A stretch of DNA of 64,000 bases from Lamellibrachia satsuma. Taxonomy: Eukaryota > Annelida > Polychaeta > Sabellida > Siboglinidae. Location: contig BSQZ01000081.1 in the NCBI GenBank assembly GCA_033239005.1, positions 329,209-393,208 on the forward strand. The letters run 5' to 3'. Within the stretch, counting starts at the first letter, position 1, and every line of letters begins with the position of its first letter. Positions 36,898 to 49,269 of this stretch are shown here, piece by piece. The position numbers and the translations under genes were made by a program. Under the pieces are notes generated by a model. That model ran no database searches. It saw only the letters and a program-made list of their open reading frames with translations, and was not told the origin of the DNA.

Positions 36898-37332
36898 CAA
36901 AGGGGGCCGAGACAGGAGGGGGTGAGACAGGAGGGGGATGAGACAGGAGGGGTGAGACAGGAGGGGGCTGAGACAGGAAGGAGCTGAGACAGGAGGGAGC
37001 TGAGACAGGAGGGGCTGAGACAGGAGGGGCTGAGACAGGAGGGGGCTGAGACAGGAGGGGGCTGAGACAGGAGGGGCTGAGACAGGAGGGGGCTGCGATG
37101 GAAGTGGGCTGAAGACAGGAGGGGGCTGAGACATTAGGGGGCAGAGACAGGAGGGGGTGAGACAGGAGGGGGCTGAGACAGGAGGGGCTGAGACAGGAGG
37201 GGGCTGAGACAGGAGGGGGCTGAGACAGGAGGGGGCTGCGATGGAAGTGGGCTGAAGACAGGAGGGGGCTGAGACATTAGGGGGCAGAGACAGGAGGGGC
37301 TGCGATGGAAGTGGGCTGAAGACAGGAGGGGG
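36898..37332. repeat. 16-bp polypurine minisatellite, about 27 copies
   Basis: The unit is gagacaggagggggct, almost purely purine on the plus strand. A longer block containing gctgcgatggaagtgggctg and gagacattagggggcag occurs at about 37090-37150 and 37235-37295, with part of it again at 37300. This shows higher-order duplication. Confidence 0.95.
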
Positions 37333-37611
37333 CATACAAAATATGTGTTATTCGTAAATACCACTGGCGGGGTAGTCAATCAATCATGACACTGGCTGGG
37401 GAATGGTATAAACAGCTGCCAGTACTTGATATTAGTGCCCTCTAACCTTCCAACTGCAACAAAAGGATGTTGAAAAAGACATAAATATGATAAAAATGCC
37501 AATCTCAGGCTGCAAACCCAAATAACACCAATGTGCACATAACAGATCTGTCACTGTCAGAGACCAGGTCATAGAATAAGACTTAATAGATATATTTGTG
37601 TATATCTGTGC

Positions 37612-38190
37612 AAGTAACTGACAGGCAGATATATCACTGTCTGTGAGACAAGTAACTGACAGGTAGATACATCACTGTCTGTTAGTCAAGTAACTGACAT
37701 GTAGATATGTCACTGTCTGTGAGTCAAGTAACTGACAGGTAGATACGTCACTGTCTGTGAGTCAAGTAACTGATGGGTAGATACGTCACTGTCTGTGAGT
37801 TAAGTAACTAACAGGTAGATACATCACTATCTATGAGTCAAGTAACTGACAGGTAGATATGTCACTGTCTGTGAGTTAAGTAACTGACAGGTAGATACAT
37901 CACTATCTATGAGTAAAGTAACTAACAGATAGATACATCACTATTTGTGAGTCAAGTAACTGACAGGTAGATACGTCACTGTCTGTGAGTCAAGTAACTG
38001 ACAGGTAGATATGTCACTGTCTGTGAGTTAAGTAACTGACAGGTAGATACATCACTATCTGTGAGTCAAGTAACTGACAGGTAGATATGTCACTGTCTGT
38101 GAGTCAAGTAACTGACAGGTAGATATGTCACTGTCTGTCAGACAAGTAACTAACAGATAGATACATCACTATCTGTGAGTCAAGTAACAT
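37612..38190. repeat. 38-bp minisatellite, about 15 copies
   Basis: The unit is aagtaactgacaggtagata + cgtcactgtctgtgagtc. Variants are tatgtcact and acatcactatct, with some two- to three-unit patterns repeated. Confidence 0.96.
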
Positions 38191-38219
38191 CACAGCTTCC
38201 TTTTCATTCCATACAAACT

Positions 38220-38475
38220 TTCTTCACATGCCATCCCACCTTCCTTAATTCCCACCCCACCCCACCTTCCTTCCCACTCTATCCCATGTTCCTTCCCACT
38301 CCACCCCACCTTCCTTCCCACTCCATCCCACCTTCCTTCCTTCCCACTCCATCCCACCTTCCTTCCCACCCCACCTCACCTTCCTTCCCACTCCATCCCA
38401 CCTTCCTTCCTACTCCACCCCACCTTCCTTCCATCGCCATCCCACCTTCCTTCCCATGCCATCCCAACTCCTATG
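38220..38475. repeat. polypyrimidine repeat (ccttccttccca type)
   Basis: About 250 bp, more than 90% C, T or A, with words ccaccttccttcccactcca. Unit lengths of 18-26 bp alternate irregularly. Confidence 0.88.
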
Positions 38476-39413
38476 GGAAGTATTAAGCATTGCTTTAATT
38501 ACTATGCAAAAGATATTCATTGACATTATTCTACCACCGTCTACAACCAGGAACTTAACTGATAAGTGAATTGATGCAACATGAAGTGAACTAAATTACC
38601 CAACATTTACACTACAGGTCTAACACAAGACTATGTTTATTTCTGAAATATTTTATTTACACCTGATTCTTGCACACTGCCACTGCATTTATGATGTACT
38701 GAGACAATTGCAAGTAGAACAGACATGGTAATCATATTTCCTTGCACATACCCGTCTGATGTCAAACTGGTAAACAATATCTAACACAGTTTACCACAAG
38801 TGCCATATGACCTTATGATAAGCCTTATGAGCAAAGACAGCAAGTTGATACCGAAGGTGATCAAAGGAACATGGAAGGAACTCCTGTAACCCAGAAGATT
38901 ACCTCCAAAGTCTGTATTAGTCTTTGAGTTATGCATGGAGAAAGTACCTGGGACAATACTGCAAACATGTTACGAAGCAGTGCAGAGAACATGTTTCTAC
39001 TTGATGGATTACGTAAACATTGGGACTGGGCGTCAGGCAGTTAAGACAAGTGGCAGCACTGTGGCTGAGGGCAGAGCTGGCACATTGTACGCCATGACCA
39101 CCCACACTTCAACTAGCAACATTGTGTAGCAATACTACAATACTAAGACTTGGAACATTATTAACAGAGTTCTATGTAGAAAATAAATCATGTGTATCCT
39201 TTTAATAGAATGCCGCCCATGCTATGTGTTAATGAAACACACTTGTGTTGTCCCTGTGTTGTGTCATGGTGAGTTATGCCTCCACACCTAACACACCAGG
39301 AGTGTCCCACCAACGGAGGTGTCCATGGCTCACTGTGGAACAATCATGCCCTGCTTTGGGACTGATCCCAATCATCCCTGTACTGCAGGATAGAAAGCTT
39401 TCTTGTATACAAG
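38476..39413. other. unique sequence, no gene seen
   Basis: No recognised features. The plus frame at 38935-39129 is of normal composition but has no family signature. Confidence 0.4.
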
Positions 39414-39825
39414 GCCTTACCTCAGACGATGTCACTATCATGGCAAGGGCCTTACCTCAGACGATGTCACTATCATGGCAAGGGCCTTACCTCAGACGAT
39501 GTCACTATCATGGCAAGGGTCTTACCTCAGACAATGTCACTATCATGGCAAGGGTCTTACCTCAGACGATGTCACTACCATGGCAAGGGCCTTACCTCAG
39601 ACGATGTCACTATCATGGCAAGGGTCTTACCTCAGATGATATCACTACCATGACAAGGGTTTTACCTAAGATGATATCACTATCATGGTAAGGGTTTTAC
39701 CTCAGATGATATCACTATCATGGTAAGGGTCTTGCCTCTGATGATACCATGACAAGGGTTTTACCTAAGATGGTATTACTATCATGGCAAGGGTCTTACC
39801 TCAGATGATATCACTATCATGGCAT
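39414..39825. repeat. 35-bp minisatellite, about 12 copies
   Basis: The unit is ccttacctcagacgatgtca + ctatcatggcaaggg. The right third has gatgatatc and ggttttacc variants and one shortened unit. Confidence 0.96.
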
Positions 39826-42064
39826 TCACTTCTGCTTCAATATCCCGCTGTTCCAACATAGTGTTTAAGATGAGTGATCATAAATTAAACCAACATTAAC
39901 TGTGAGCGTCCCGCAGTACACTATGTGTAGTGACACAGGGCAGCCATATATGCCTTAACAACAAGTGTCTCTCAACTGATAAATTATTTCCATATTCTCA
40001 TTTGCCACAAATCAATTGCGTCATTACACATGTTGTTCAAGTAACCATGGCAACAAAGCTTAGCTTCCGCCAATACATTTCTGTAGTGCTGGTTACGGTA
40101 ATCCAGAGTAACTCAAATCTGCTCTACTCAACCAAATGCAGGTCAATAATTTACTTGGATAATATGTGATCCTTTGTGGGCAGTCCGAATTTAAATGGGA
40201 TATTATCACTAATGCTGATACCCAATAATTATTATTATACCTGGCTTAACTGTTGACAGTGATGTGGTATGAAATCATCTCTGTGTGAACTATTTAACAA
40301 GGCAACACAAAGCAACAGTGATATCAGCAGCAATCACACATCAATGTCCAGAAGTAAGCCCTACTGGGCAATTGTTGACAATTATGGCTGCAGGACAATG
40401 TGACGTGTGACGCGCTCACTCTGCCTTGTCTTGTCAGAGCGTCACTTAGGACAACAGAAGATTCTTGGTGAAAAGGCACGTTTACCTATCAGTGCTTGTG
40501 GCAAATACCATGACCGCAAGCATAATGATTGTGACCACAAGTATAATGATTGTGACCACAAGTATAATGACTGCATAGTGATTTGACATGCTTCAGTGCA
40601 CATGCAACATATGATATCTGTGCAACTACAACAAGGAGCAACCACTAATAATTTCTTTTTATAACATCTGTAATTTGCAAACACAACTTTGTCTACAAAT
40701 GTTATTCTCATAAATCAATCGCATCATGTAAGGAGATCAGATATAAATAACAGGTTATAGAGACCTTTTGTAGTTTTCACTAAACTTTTGTATACAAGAA
40801 TTCCTCTGTACGTTATGAATACTATTGATGCAGAGTGAGAAACCTGAACAGAAACTTCTGAAACAAATACCATTAGTTTTATTAATCATTAATAGTCATA
40901 CAAAATAAATGATGTATGGGTGTGCCGCGTGATTGCATGCATGCATGCAATATACATACATACATAAATATATAATATATATATTTATGTTGTGGTTTCA
41001 ATAAGTCAACGGTTAGTCTGAATCATGCGATACTCTATCTTTACCAATCAAACAAGCCATGCTTGATGAATCAGTTCTTCCAATTTAAGTAGTTTTATTC
41101 ACTCCCATTACTTGTATTTTTTAAATTCTACAAATTATGCCAATTGATATGTTATTTCTGTTTAATTGTAAAGATGTTATGGGTTGGAGGACCAGCTTGG
41201 ATGTCAGCGGTGACTGTCCACGCTGGTCATGCTCACATTGTGCAGATTTTCAAAGCAATTACTTGTCACTCTCATTATCCATCCAATCTGTATTCAGACA
41301 TAATGAATATTGGAGAAGCTCATTTCTCATACACGCGAGATGACACCAGAGATTTAATACATAATCATTTCCATAATTAGCCCATCAAATATTACTCAGT
41401 GAAAGACTGCATCACAGAGAGTGGAGGAATATGTGACGCACCACAACCTTTCTTTCTGAACTACATTCACTTCATGTCAAACATGTTTATACAGAAACAC
41501 AATTTCAACATTACCCGAGATCTGGAAATGCTTTGAAACTGCTTTTTTAAAGTGTTTCAAGGTATTAAATTATCTGCAGATGCAATTTTATGTATTTTAA
41601 CTCAAGTGTTTATCTGGTGTTCAATTTTAAACAAACAATTTGTAATGTATTGTTTAATCAATATTATGCATTATGATTTTGTCAGTAATATTGTGGTGCT
41701 GTGTTGACAGTGCTGCCACCAGGTAGCTAGCACTGAACCACATTTGTATAAAATGCTTACTTCTCTCAAACACTCATGACCATTAAATCCTTCACCTTAT
41801 TTTGTTGCATGCAAAAACCACATGATATATGTACGACACAGCAAGTGCCTCATTCAAGTTAACCGAGTACAACGTATTTAGGAAAGACATAATTATACTG
41901 AATGATAGCAATGTATGTGACATGTGTGGCCATACACACAGCAGTGCCACCTGTAATCAGTGCTCTACAGCAGGTGTAATGTCATGTTGAAATGTGCTGG
42001 CACCACTGAGTGTCACTCGAGACAGTTGATGACATGTGAGGATCAAATATACTACAGCCACTGA
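39826..42064. other. longest unique stretch upstream of PDE8; no gene identified
   Basis: 2.2 kb without tandem repeats, apart from a palindromic gcatgcatgcatgc tract near 40936 and short TA. A plus frame at 41137-41380 is protein-like for 78 codons but shows no known motif. Confidence 0.4.
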
Positions 42065-42262
42065 TGGCCAGTCACAGTGGAGCACATGGTGCAATACAAG
42101 CCTGTCTCTCATTGGCCAGTCACAGTGGAGCACATTGTGCAATACAAGCCTGTCTCTCATTGGCCAGACACAGTGGAGCACATGGTGCAATACGAGCCTG
42201 TCTCTCATTGGCCAGACACAGTGGAGCACATTGTGCAATACAAGCCTGTCTCTCATTGGTTA
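42065..42262. repeat. 48-bp minisatellite, about 4 copies
   Basis: The unit is tggccagtcacagtggagca, then catggtgcaatacaagcctg, then tctctcat. The period is a multiple of 3, so three plus frames and two minus frames stay open. Confidence 0.96.
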
Positions 42263-42279
42263 GTCCCAGTAGAGCACTG

Positions 42280-42920
42280 CACACTCCTACTGCACCTCCC
42301 ACTGAACCCTTCTACTGCACCTCCCATCTGAACTTCCTACTGCACCCTCCTACAACATGCTCCTACTGCATCCTCCCAATGCACCCTTGGGAGGATCCTA
42401 CTACACCCTCTTATTACACCCTCCTACTGCACCATCTTATTGCACCCTCCCATTGCACCTGCTACAGCACCCTCCTACCGCACCCTCCCAGTGCACCCTC
42501 CTACTACACCCTCCTACTGCACCTCCCACTGCATCTCCTACGGCAGAGGTTATGCCTCAGACTTCCTGGTGTGTTACAGACGAATGTAGGGCATAGTAAG
42601 TTCGGTCATAGGAAGTTTTAAAAATTCACATGATTAGACAAAACTGCATTTGAGCAGAGACATTGCCAACTGCACCTTCCAAATATACCCCCTATTGCAC
42701 CCTCCTATTACAGCCTCTAACTATACCATCCCATTGCACCCTGCTACGCCACCTTGCTACTGCACCCTCCCACTGCACGCCCACTACATCCTCCCATTAC
42801 ACCCTCCAACTACACCCTCCTGCTGCACCCTCCTGCTACACCCTCCTGCCACACCCTCCTACTACACCCTCCTATGCCACCCTCCTGCCACACCCTCTTA
42901 CCACACCCTCCTGCTACACA
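42280..42920. repeat. short CCTCCTACTGCAC-type array in two blocks
   Basis: Irregular 12-14 bp words (caccctcctactg, acaccctcctac) fill 42280-42540 and 42660-42920. A single-copy spacer of about 120 bp lies between. The right block runs straight into the 38-bp array. Confidence 0.88.
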
Positions 42921-45900
42921 TGTGGACAGAAAGTCTACTACACTTCACCTTCATTGTCTGTGGATAGGAAGTCTACTACACTTCACTTTCAATATATGTG
43001 GACAGAAAGTCTACTACACTTCACCTTCATTGTCTGTGGACTGGAAGTTTACTATACTTCACCTTCATTGTATGTGGACAGAAAGTCTACTACACTTCAC
43101 CTTCATTGTCTGTGGACTGGAAGTTTACTACACTTCACCTTCATTGTATTTGGACAGGAAGTTTACTATACTTCACCTTCATTGTATGTGGACAGAAAGT
43201 CTACTACACTTCACCTTCATTGTCTGTGGACTGGAAGTTTACTACACTTCACCTTCATTGTATTTGGACAGGAAGTCTACTACACTTCACCTTCATTGTA
43301 TGTGGACAGAAAGTCCACTACACTTCACCTTCATTGTCTGTGGACAGGAAGTCTACTATACTTCACCTTCATTGTCTGTGGACTGGAAGTTTACTACACT
43401 TCACCTTCATTGTATTTGGACAGGAAGTTTACTACACTTCACCTTCATTGTATGTGGACAGAAAGTCTACTATACTTCACCTTCATTGTATGTGGACAGG
43501 AAGTCTACTACACTTCACCTTCATTGTGTGTGGGCAGGAAGTCTACAACACTTCACTTTCGATGTATGTGGACAGGAAGTCTACTATACTTCACCTTCAT
43601 TGTATGTGGACAGGAAGTCTACTACACTTCACCTTCATTGTCTGTGGACTGGAAGTTTACTACACTTCACTTTCATTGTATTTGGACAGGAAGTTTACTA
43701 CACTTCACTTTCATTGTATTTGGACAGGAAGTTTACTATACTTCACCTTCATTGTATGTGGACAGAAAGTCTACTATACTTCACCTTCATTGTATGTGGA
43801 CAGGAAGTCTACTACACTTCACCTTCATTGTCTGTGGACAGGAAGTCTACTACACTTCACCTTCATTGTCTGTGGACTGGAAGTTTACTACACTTCACTT
43901 TCATTGTATTTGGACAGGAAGTTTACTATACTTCACCTTCATTGTATGTGGACAGAAAGTCTACTATACTTCACCTTCATTGTATGTGGACAGGAAGTCT
44001 ACTACACTTCACCTTCATTGTCGGTAGACAGGAAGTCTACAACACTTCACCTTCATTGTCTGTGGACTGGAAGTTTACTACACTTCACCTTCATTGTATG
44101 TGGACAGGAAGTCTACTACACTTCACCTTCATTGTCTGTGGACTGAAAGTCTACTATACTTCACCTTCATTGTATGTGGACAGGAAGTCTACTATACTTC
44201 ACCTTCATTGTCTGTGGACAGAAAGTCTACTATACTTCACCTTCATTGTATGTGGACAGGAAGTCTACTATACTTCACCTTCATTGTCGGTAGACAGGAA
44301 GTCTACAACACTTCACCTTCATTGTCTGTGGATAGGAAGTCTACTACACTTCACCTTCATTGTATGTGGACAGGAAGTCTACTACACTTCACCTTCATTG
44401 TCTGTGGACAGAAAGTCTACTATACTTCACCTTCATTGTCTGTGGACAGAAAGTCTACTATACTTCACCTTCATTGTCTGTGGACAGGAAGTCTACTACA
44501 CTTCACCTTCATTGTCTGTGGACAGAAAGTCTACTATACTTCACCTTCATTGTATGTGGACAGGAAGTCTACTATACTTCACCTTCATTGTCGGTAGACA
44601 GGAAGTCTACAACACTTCACCTTCATTGTCTGTGGATAGGAAGTCTACTACACTTCACCTTCATTGTCTGTGGATAGGAAGTCTACTACACTTCACCTTC
44701 ATTGTCTGTGGATAAGAAGTCTACAACACTTCACCTTCATTGTCTGTGGATAGGAAGTCTACAACACTTCACCTTCATTGTCTGTGGATAGGAAGTCTAC
44801 TACACTTCACCTTCATTGTCTGTGGATAGGAAGTCTACTATACTTCACCTTCATTGTGTGTGGGCAGGAAGTCTACTACACTTCACCTTCATTGTCTGTG
44901 GACAGGAAGTCTACTACACTTCACCTTCATTGTCTGTGGACAGAAAGTCTACTATACTTCACCTTCATTGTATGTGGACAGGAAGTCTACTATACTTCAC
45001 CTTCATTGTCGGTAGACAGGAAGTCTACAACACTTCACCTTCATTGTCTGTGGATAGGAAGTCTACTACACTTCACCTTCATTGTCTGTGGATAGGAAGT
45101 CTACTAAACTTCACCTTCATTGTCTGTGGATAGGAAGTCTACAACACTTCACCTTCATTGTCTGTGGATAGGAAGTCTACAACACTTCACCTTCATTGTC
45201 TGTGGATAGGAAGTCTACTACACTTCACCTTCATTGTCTGTGGATAGGAAGTCTACAACACTTCACCTTCATTGTCTGTGGATAGGAAGTCTACAACACT
45301 TCACCTTCATTGTCTGTGGATAGGAAGTCTACTACACTTCACCTTCATTGTCTGTGGATATGAAGTCTACAACACTTCACCTTCATTGTCTGTGGATAGG
45401 AAGTCTACTACACTTCACCTTCATTGTCTGTGGATAGGAAGTCTACAACACTTCACCTTCATTGTCTGTGGATAGGAAGTCTACTACACTTCACCTTCAT
45501 TGTCTGTGGATAGGAAGTCTACTACACTTCACCTTCATTGTCGGTAGACAGGAAGTCTACTACACTTCACCTTCATTGTCGGTAGACAGGAAGTCTACAA
45601 CACTTCACCTTCATTGTCTGTGGACTGGAAGTTTACTACACTTCACCTTCATTGTATGTGGACAGGAAGTCTACTACACTTCACCTTCATTGTCTGTGGA
45701 CAGAAAGTCTACTATACTTCACCTTCATTGTATGTGGACAGGAAGTCTACTACACTTCACCTTCATTGTCGGTAGACAGGAAGTCTACAACACTTCACCT
45801 TCATTGTCTGTGGATAGGAAGTCTACAACACTTCACCTTCATTGTCTGTGGATAGGAAGTCTACTACACTTCACCTTCATTGTCTGTGGATAGGAAGTCT

Positions 45901-45945
45901 ACTACACTTCACCTTCATTGTCTGTGGATAGGAAGTCTACTACAC
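42921..45945. repeat. 38-bp minisatellite, about 79 copies (3 kb)
   Basis: The unit is ggaagtctactacacttcac + cttcattgtctgtggata. Virtually all copies are 38 bp. Because 38 is not a multiple of 3, a frame reads all three phases every three units. None contains a stop, so plus frames of 454, 653 and 382 codons overlap here. Marker variants (tcggtagacagg, tatttggacagg, gtgtgggcagg, acaacacttc) recur in blocks of about 7-11 units (266-418 bp), showing segmental expansion. The left half is dominated by gactgg/gacagg and the right by gatagg. Confidence 0.97.
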
Positions 45946-46140
45946 CCACACAGACTGCATCTGGCTCCAGACTGTTATCTAGAGGACTCAGTTCCTGGAT
46001 AAGACTCCAGGTGGTTATCTAGAGGACTGGGTACCTGGACCTGGCTCCAGGTGGTTATCTAGAAGACTCAGTGTCAATATTTGGGTCCAGTTGGTTATCT
46101 AATCTAGATAACTGAGTGCCTGGATGTGGCTCCACATTCA
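45946..46140. repeat. degenerate ~46-bp repeat
   Basis: About four copies of ctccaggtggttatctagag + gactcagtrcctggat, diverging rightwards. Confidence 0.8.
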
Positions 46141-46683
46141 GTGCTGCTTGGTTAGTCATAGAAGTGGGCACACGCCTTGCTGCAAGTAATGCAACAATGA
46201 AGCTAGAAATAATGTGAAGAGAAGAAACAATTTGACATATCTGACACTTAAAACTGACAGGAATTTATGAAAGAAACCATATTATATTAGCAATTACTGT
46301 ACTAACAACTGAAGCCAAAGTGGTGTTGCCTATATTGGTATACACAAGCTCCAATATCCAATTAACATTAGACATGACACCATTTCTATACTGTCACAAC
46401 TGATATTGTGCCGTTAAATGTTGTAATTCACCTGCGGTTTCGTAGACACTGGTGACCTTACAAGCTCCTTCAACTGTTATTTATGTCTAAATAAATATAT
46501 ATTAATCATTCTTGAGAGGAAAATATGGGTTCAAGGTATATATGGATCTCCTTGGCCATTAGAAAGATCATGAACTGGTCTATTTACCGTTATCTGATGC
46601 AATGACCAATAATAACACATGATCCCATTTCTTAGATGTTAGGGATATTAAACAGGCACTTCATTATTAGTTGTCCTAGCACT

Positions 46684-46962
46684 GATACATTCACACCTGC
46701 ACTGGTACATTCACACCTGCACTGGTACATTCACACCTGCACTGGTACATTCACACCTGCACTGGTACATCCACACCTGCACTGGTACATTCACACCTGC
46801 ACTGGTACATTCACACCTGCACTTGTATATTCACACCTACACTGGTACATTCACACCTGCACTGGTACATTCACACCTGCACTGGTACACTCACACCTGC
46901 ACTGGTACATTCACACCTGCACTGGTACATTCACACCTGCACTGGTACATTCGCACCTGCAC
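46684..46962. repeat. 20-bp minisatellite, about 14 copies
   Basis: The unit is tacattcacacctgcactgg, nearly invariant. Confidence 0.97.
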
Positions 46963-47220
46963 TGACATACTTGCAGTTCTCGAAATCAAACAATCTTTAT
47001 TAAGGCTCAAACATACACAATAACATGAAACCAGCCTACAATCTCACAACTGGACCACATAAATTGTCTGTTATTAACCATAAATGTAGTGATAGCATAA
47101 ATCAAGAGTCATATGAGTCAGTCACACAAGTAACGAGTATAAAATAAATCATATCCCCTGTTGCCATGGATATGATGATGAGCAATCAGTGAAATTTAAA
47201 GAGACAAGTATAAATCAAGT

Positions 47221-48010
47221 GTGTGGTGCTATATACCTGGTCACTACACGCATGTAGTGCTACACACCTGGTCACTACACGCATGTAGTGCTACACACCT
47301 GGTCACAGCAGGCATGTGGTGCTATATACCTGGTCACTACACGCATGTAGTGCTACACACCTGGTCACTACACACATGTAGTGCTACACACCTGGTCACT
47401 GCAGGCATGTGGTGCTACACACCTGGTCACTACACGCATGTAGTACTACACACCTGGTCACTGCAGGCATGTGGTGCTATACACCTGGTCACTGCATGCA
47501 TGTGGTGCTACAGCTGTATATACCTGGTCACTACAGGCATGTCGTGCTATATACCTGGTTACTGCAGGCATGTTGTGTTATATGCATGTGATGCTATACC
47601 CCTGGACAGTGCAAGCATGTGGTGTTATATACCTGGTCACTGCAAGCATGTGGTGCTATATACCTGGTCACTGCAGGCATGTGGTGCTATAGCTGTATAT
47701 ACCTGGTCACTACAGGCATGTCATGCTATATACCTGGTTACTGCAGGCATTTTGTGTTATATGCATGTGGTGCTATACCCCTGGACAGTGCAAGCATGTG
47801 GTGTTATGTACCTGGTCACTGCAAGCATGTGGTACTATATACCTGGTCACTGCAGGCATGTTGTGCGATACACTTGGTCACTGCAGGCATGTGGTGCTAT
47901 ACACCTGGTCACTATAGGCATGTGGTGTTATATAACTGGTCAATGCAGGCATGTGGTGCTATATACCTGGACACTTCAGGTATGTGGTGCTATATACCTG
48001 GTCAATACAG
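47221..48010. repeat. 31-bp minisatellite, left part
   Basis: The unit is cctggtcactgcaggcatgt + ggtgctatata. A block of about 180 bp with gctgtatatacctggtcact and tatgcatgtg(a/g)tgctatacc occurs twice (47512 and 47690). The array is interrupted at 48010 by a TIR element and resumes at 49001. Confidence 0.96.
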
Positions 48011-48490
48011 CAGAGGTGAGATTTAGCAGTCGCCTGGTCGCCAATGGCGCCCAAAAATTGCTTCGAGCGACAATTTTTTATGGCAACTCCAAATATTTAC
48101 GGAGCTGCAATATTTTAAATGCAGCAAAAATAAACGGAATGTTAATAAACATCTCAGAAGTGTTGTCTTGTCTACATCGCTTAACAGTGTTAACCATAAA
48201 TCGTGTCTTTGCGTGTGTTTGTGACACATTTGACATTGCAAGAAATGTTGCAAAACCGTAGCCGAATCCATATAAATAGGGAGCATTAATTGTATTTTTA
48301 ATCAACCACACCGACACTCGACATGTAACTGAACAGTCATTCTACACTGAAATAATAACTGGTCATGTTAATAGTGTTGGAGCAGTGTGGCGCCAGTTTT
48401 ATATATCCACATTAGTGCATGGAGCGCCTCCGGTGAATCAATCGGGAACCTGGTTAAAGTTTCTCTAGGCTGGTGCCACGTGGCGCCACT

Positions 48491-48562
<72 letters not shown>

Positions 48563-49000
48563 TCCACATGGTGTGCATGACTGTTTCAGTAATATTTGGA
48601 GGTAAATTCAGGTCCTGTGAAAAATCAGCAGGTCCTGTAAACTGTTCATTTCACAGGACCTGATGTCCTGTGATGCTTGGAGACTTTTCGCGTAGACTGT
48701 TGGTGTACCATGTTATGAAAACAAAACAATCTGTCACATATGTACAATTGTTTACTGTATTTTATTCAGTATTATGTATTACATTGTATTGATCCTGTCT
48801 TGAAAATAAAATGTTTCGAAAATTGTTTCGTTTTCGATGTTTTTATTTGTCATTCACACATTCTATCTTCAAAGTATTTATTTTCTATCATCAAAATATT
48901 TATTAGCAAGTAGGCTACCTAGAAGCTGTCGGGTTACTTCACTTTGCAAGAATGGTAGCCCGACTGGCTACCTTCCATGACTTGCTAAATCTCACCCCTG
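48011..49000. mobile_element. non-autonomous TIR element, hAT-like
   Basis: It begins cagaggtgagatttagca and ends tgctaaatctcacccctg: 18-bp terminal inverted repeats with one mismatch, of the cagrggtg form common in hAT elements. It sits inside the 31-bp array. The left flank ends atacag and the right flank begins ctgcag, equivalent array positions, consistent with a decayed target duplication of at least 6 bp (hAT normally 8). Inside are a (TA)n tract (48493-48558) and a perfect 15-bp hairpin (48608-48622 with 48649-48663). There is no transposase, so it is a MITE-like derivative. Confidence 0.85.
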
Positions 49001-49097
49001 CTGCAGGCATGTGGTGCTATACACCTGGTCACTGCAAGCATGTGGTGCTATACACCTGGTCACTGCAGGCATGTGGTGCTATACACCTGGTTACTGT
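49001..49097. repeat. 31-bp minisatellite, right part
   Basis: Three copies identical in type to 47221-48010 (ctgcaggcatgtggtgctat). They show that the array was split by the 48011-49000 element. Confidence 0.95.
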
Positions 49098-49269
49098 CGA
49101 TTTCAAATTGGCGTTAAAAGTGGCACAAATTAAAATTTATCAGATTGCAGGACAACTTGTTTTTATCATAGTTTTCTATAAAAAATATAGAAATTCTCCA
49201 AAAGTGGCTGCATGTTTGTTGGGGACATCTTTCCTAGCCATTCAATTTTCCATAAAAATATCACAATTC

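Noticed and set aside
41137..41380. Two overlapping plus frames (68 and 78 codons) as a small gene
   Set aside because: No motif, signal peptide or splice context. Length is within chance for this composition.
42754..44715. 653-codon plus frame as a protein-coding gene
   Set aside because: It lies within a 38-bp tandem array whose unit has no stop in any plus frame. Overlapping long frames exist in all phases. No family, splice or promoter evidence.
48300..48700. Promoter of a gene near the TATA-like tracts
   Set aside because: The tract is a TA microsatellite inside a TIR element and no coding sequence follows.
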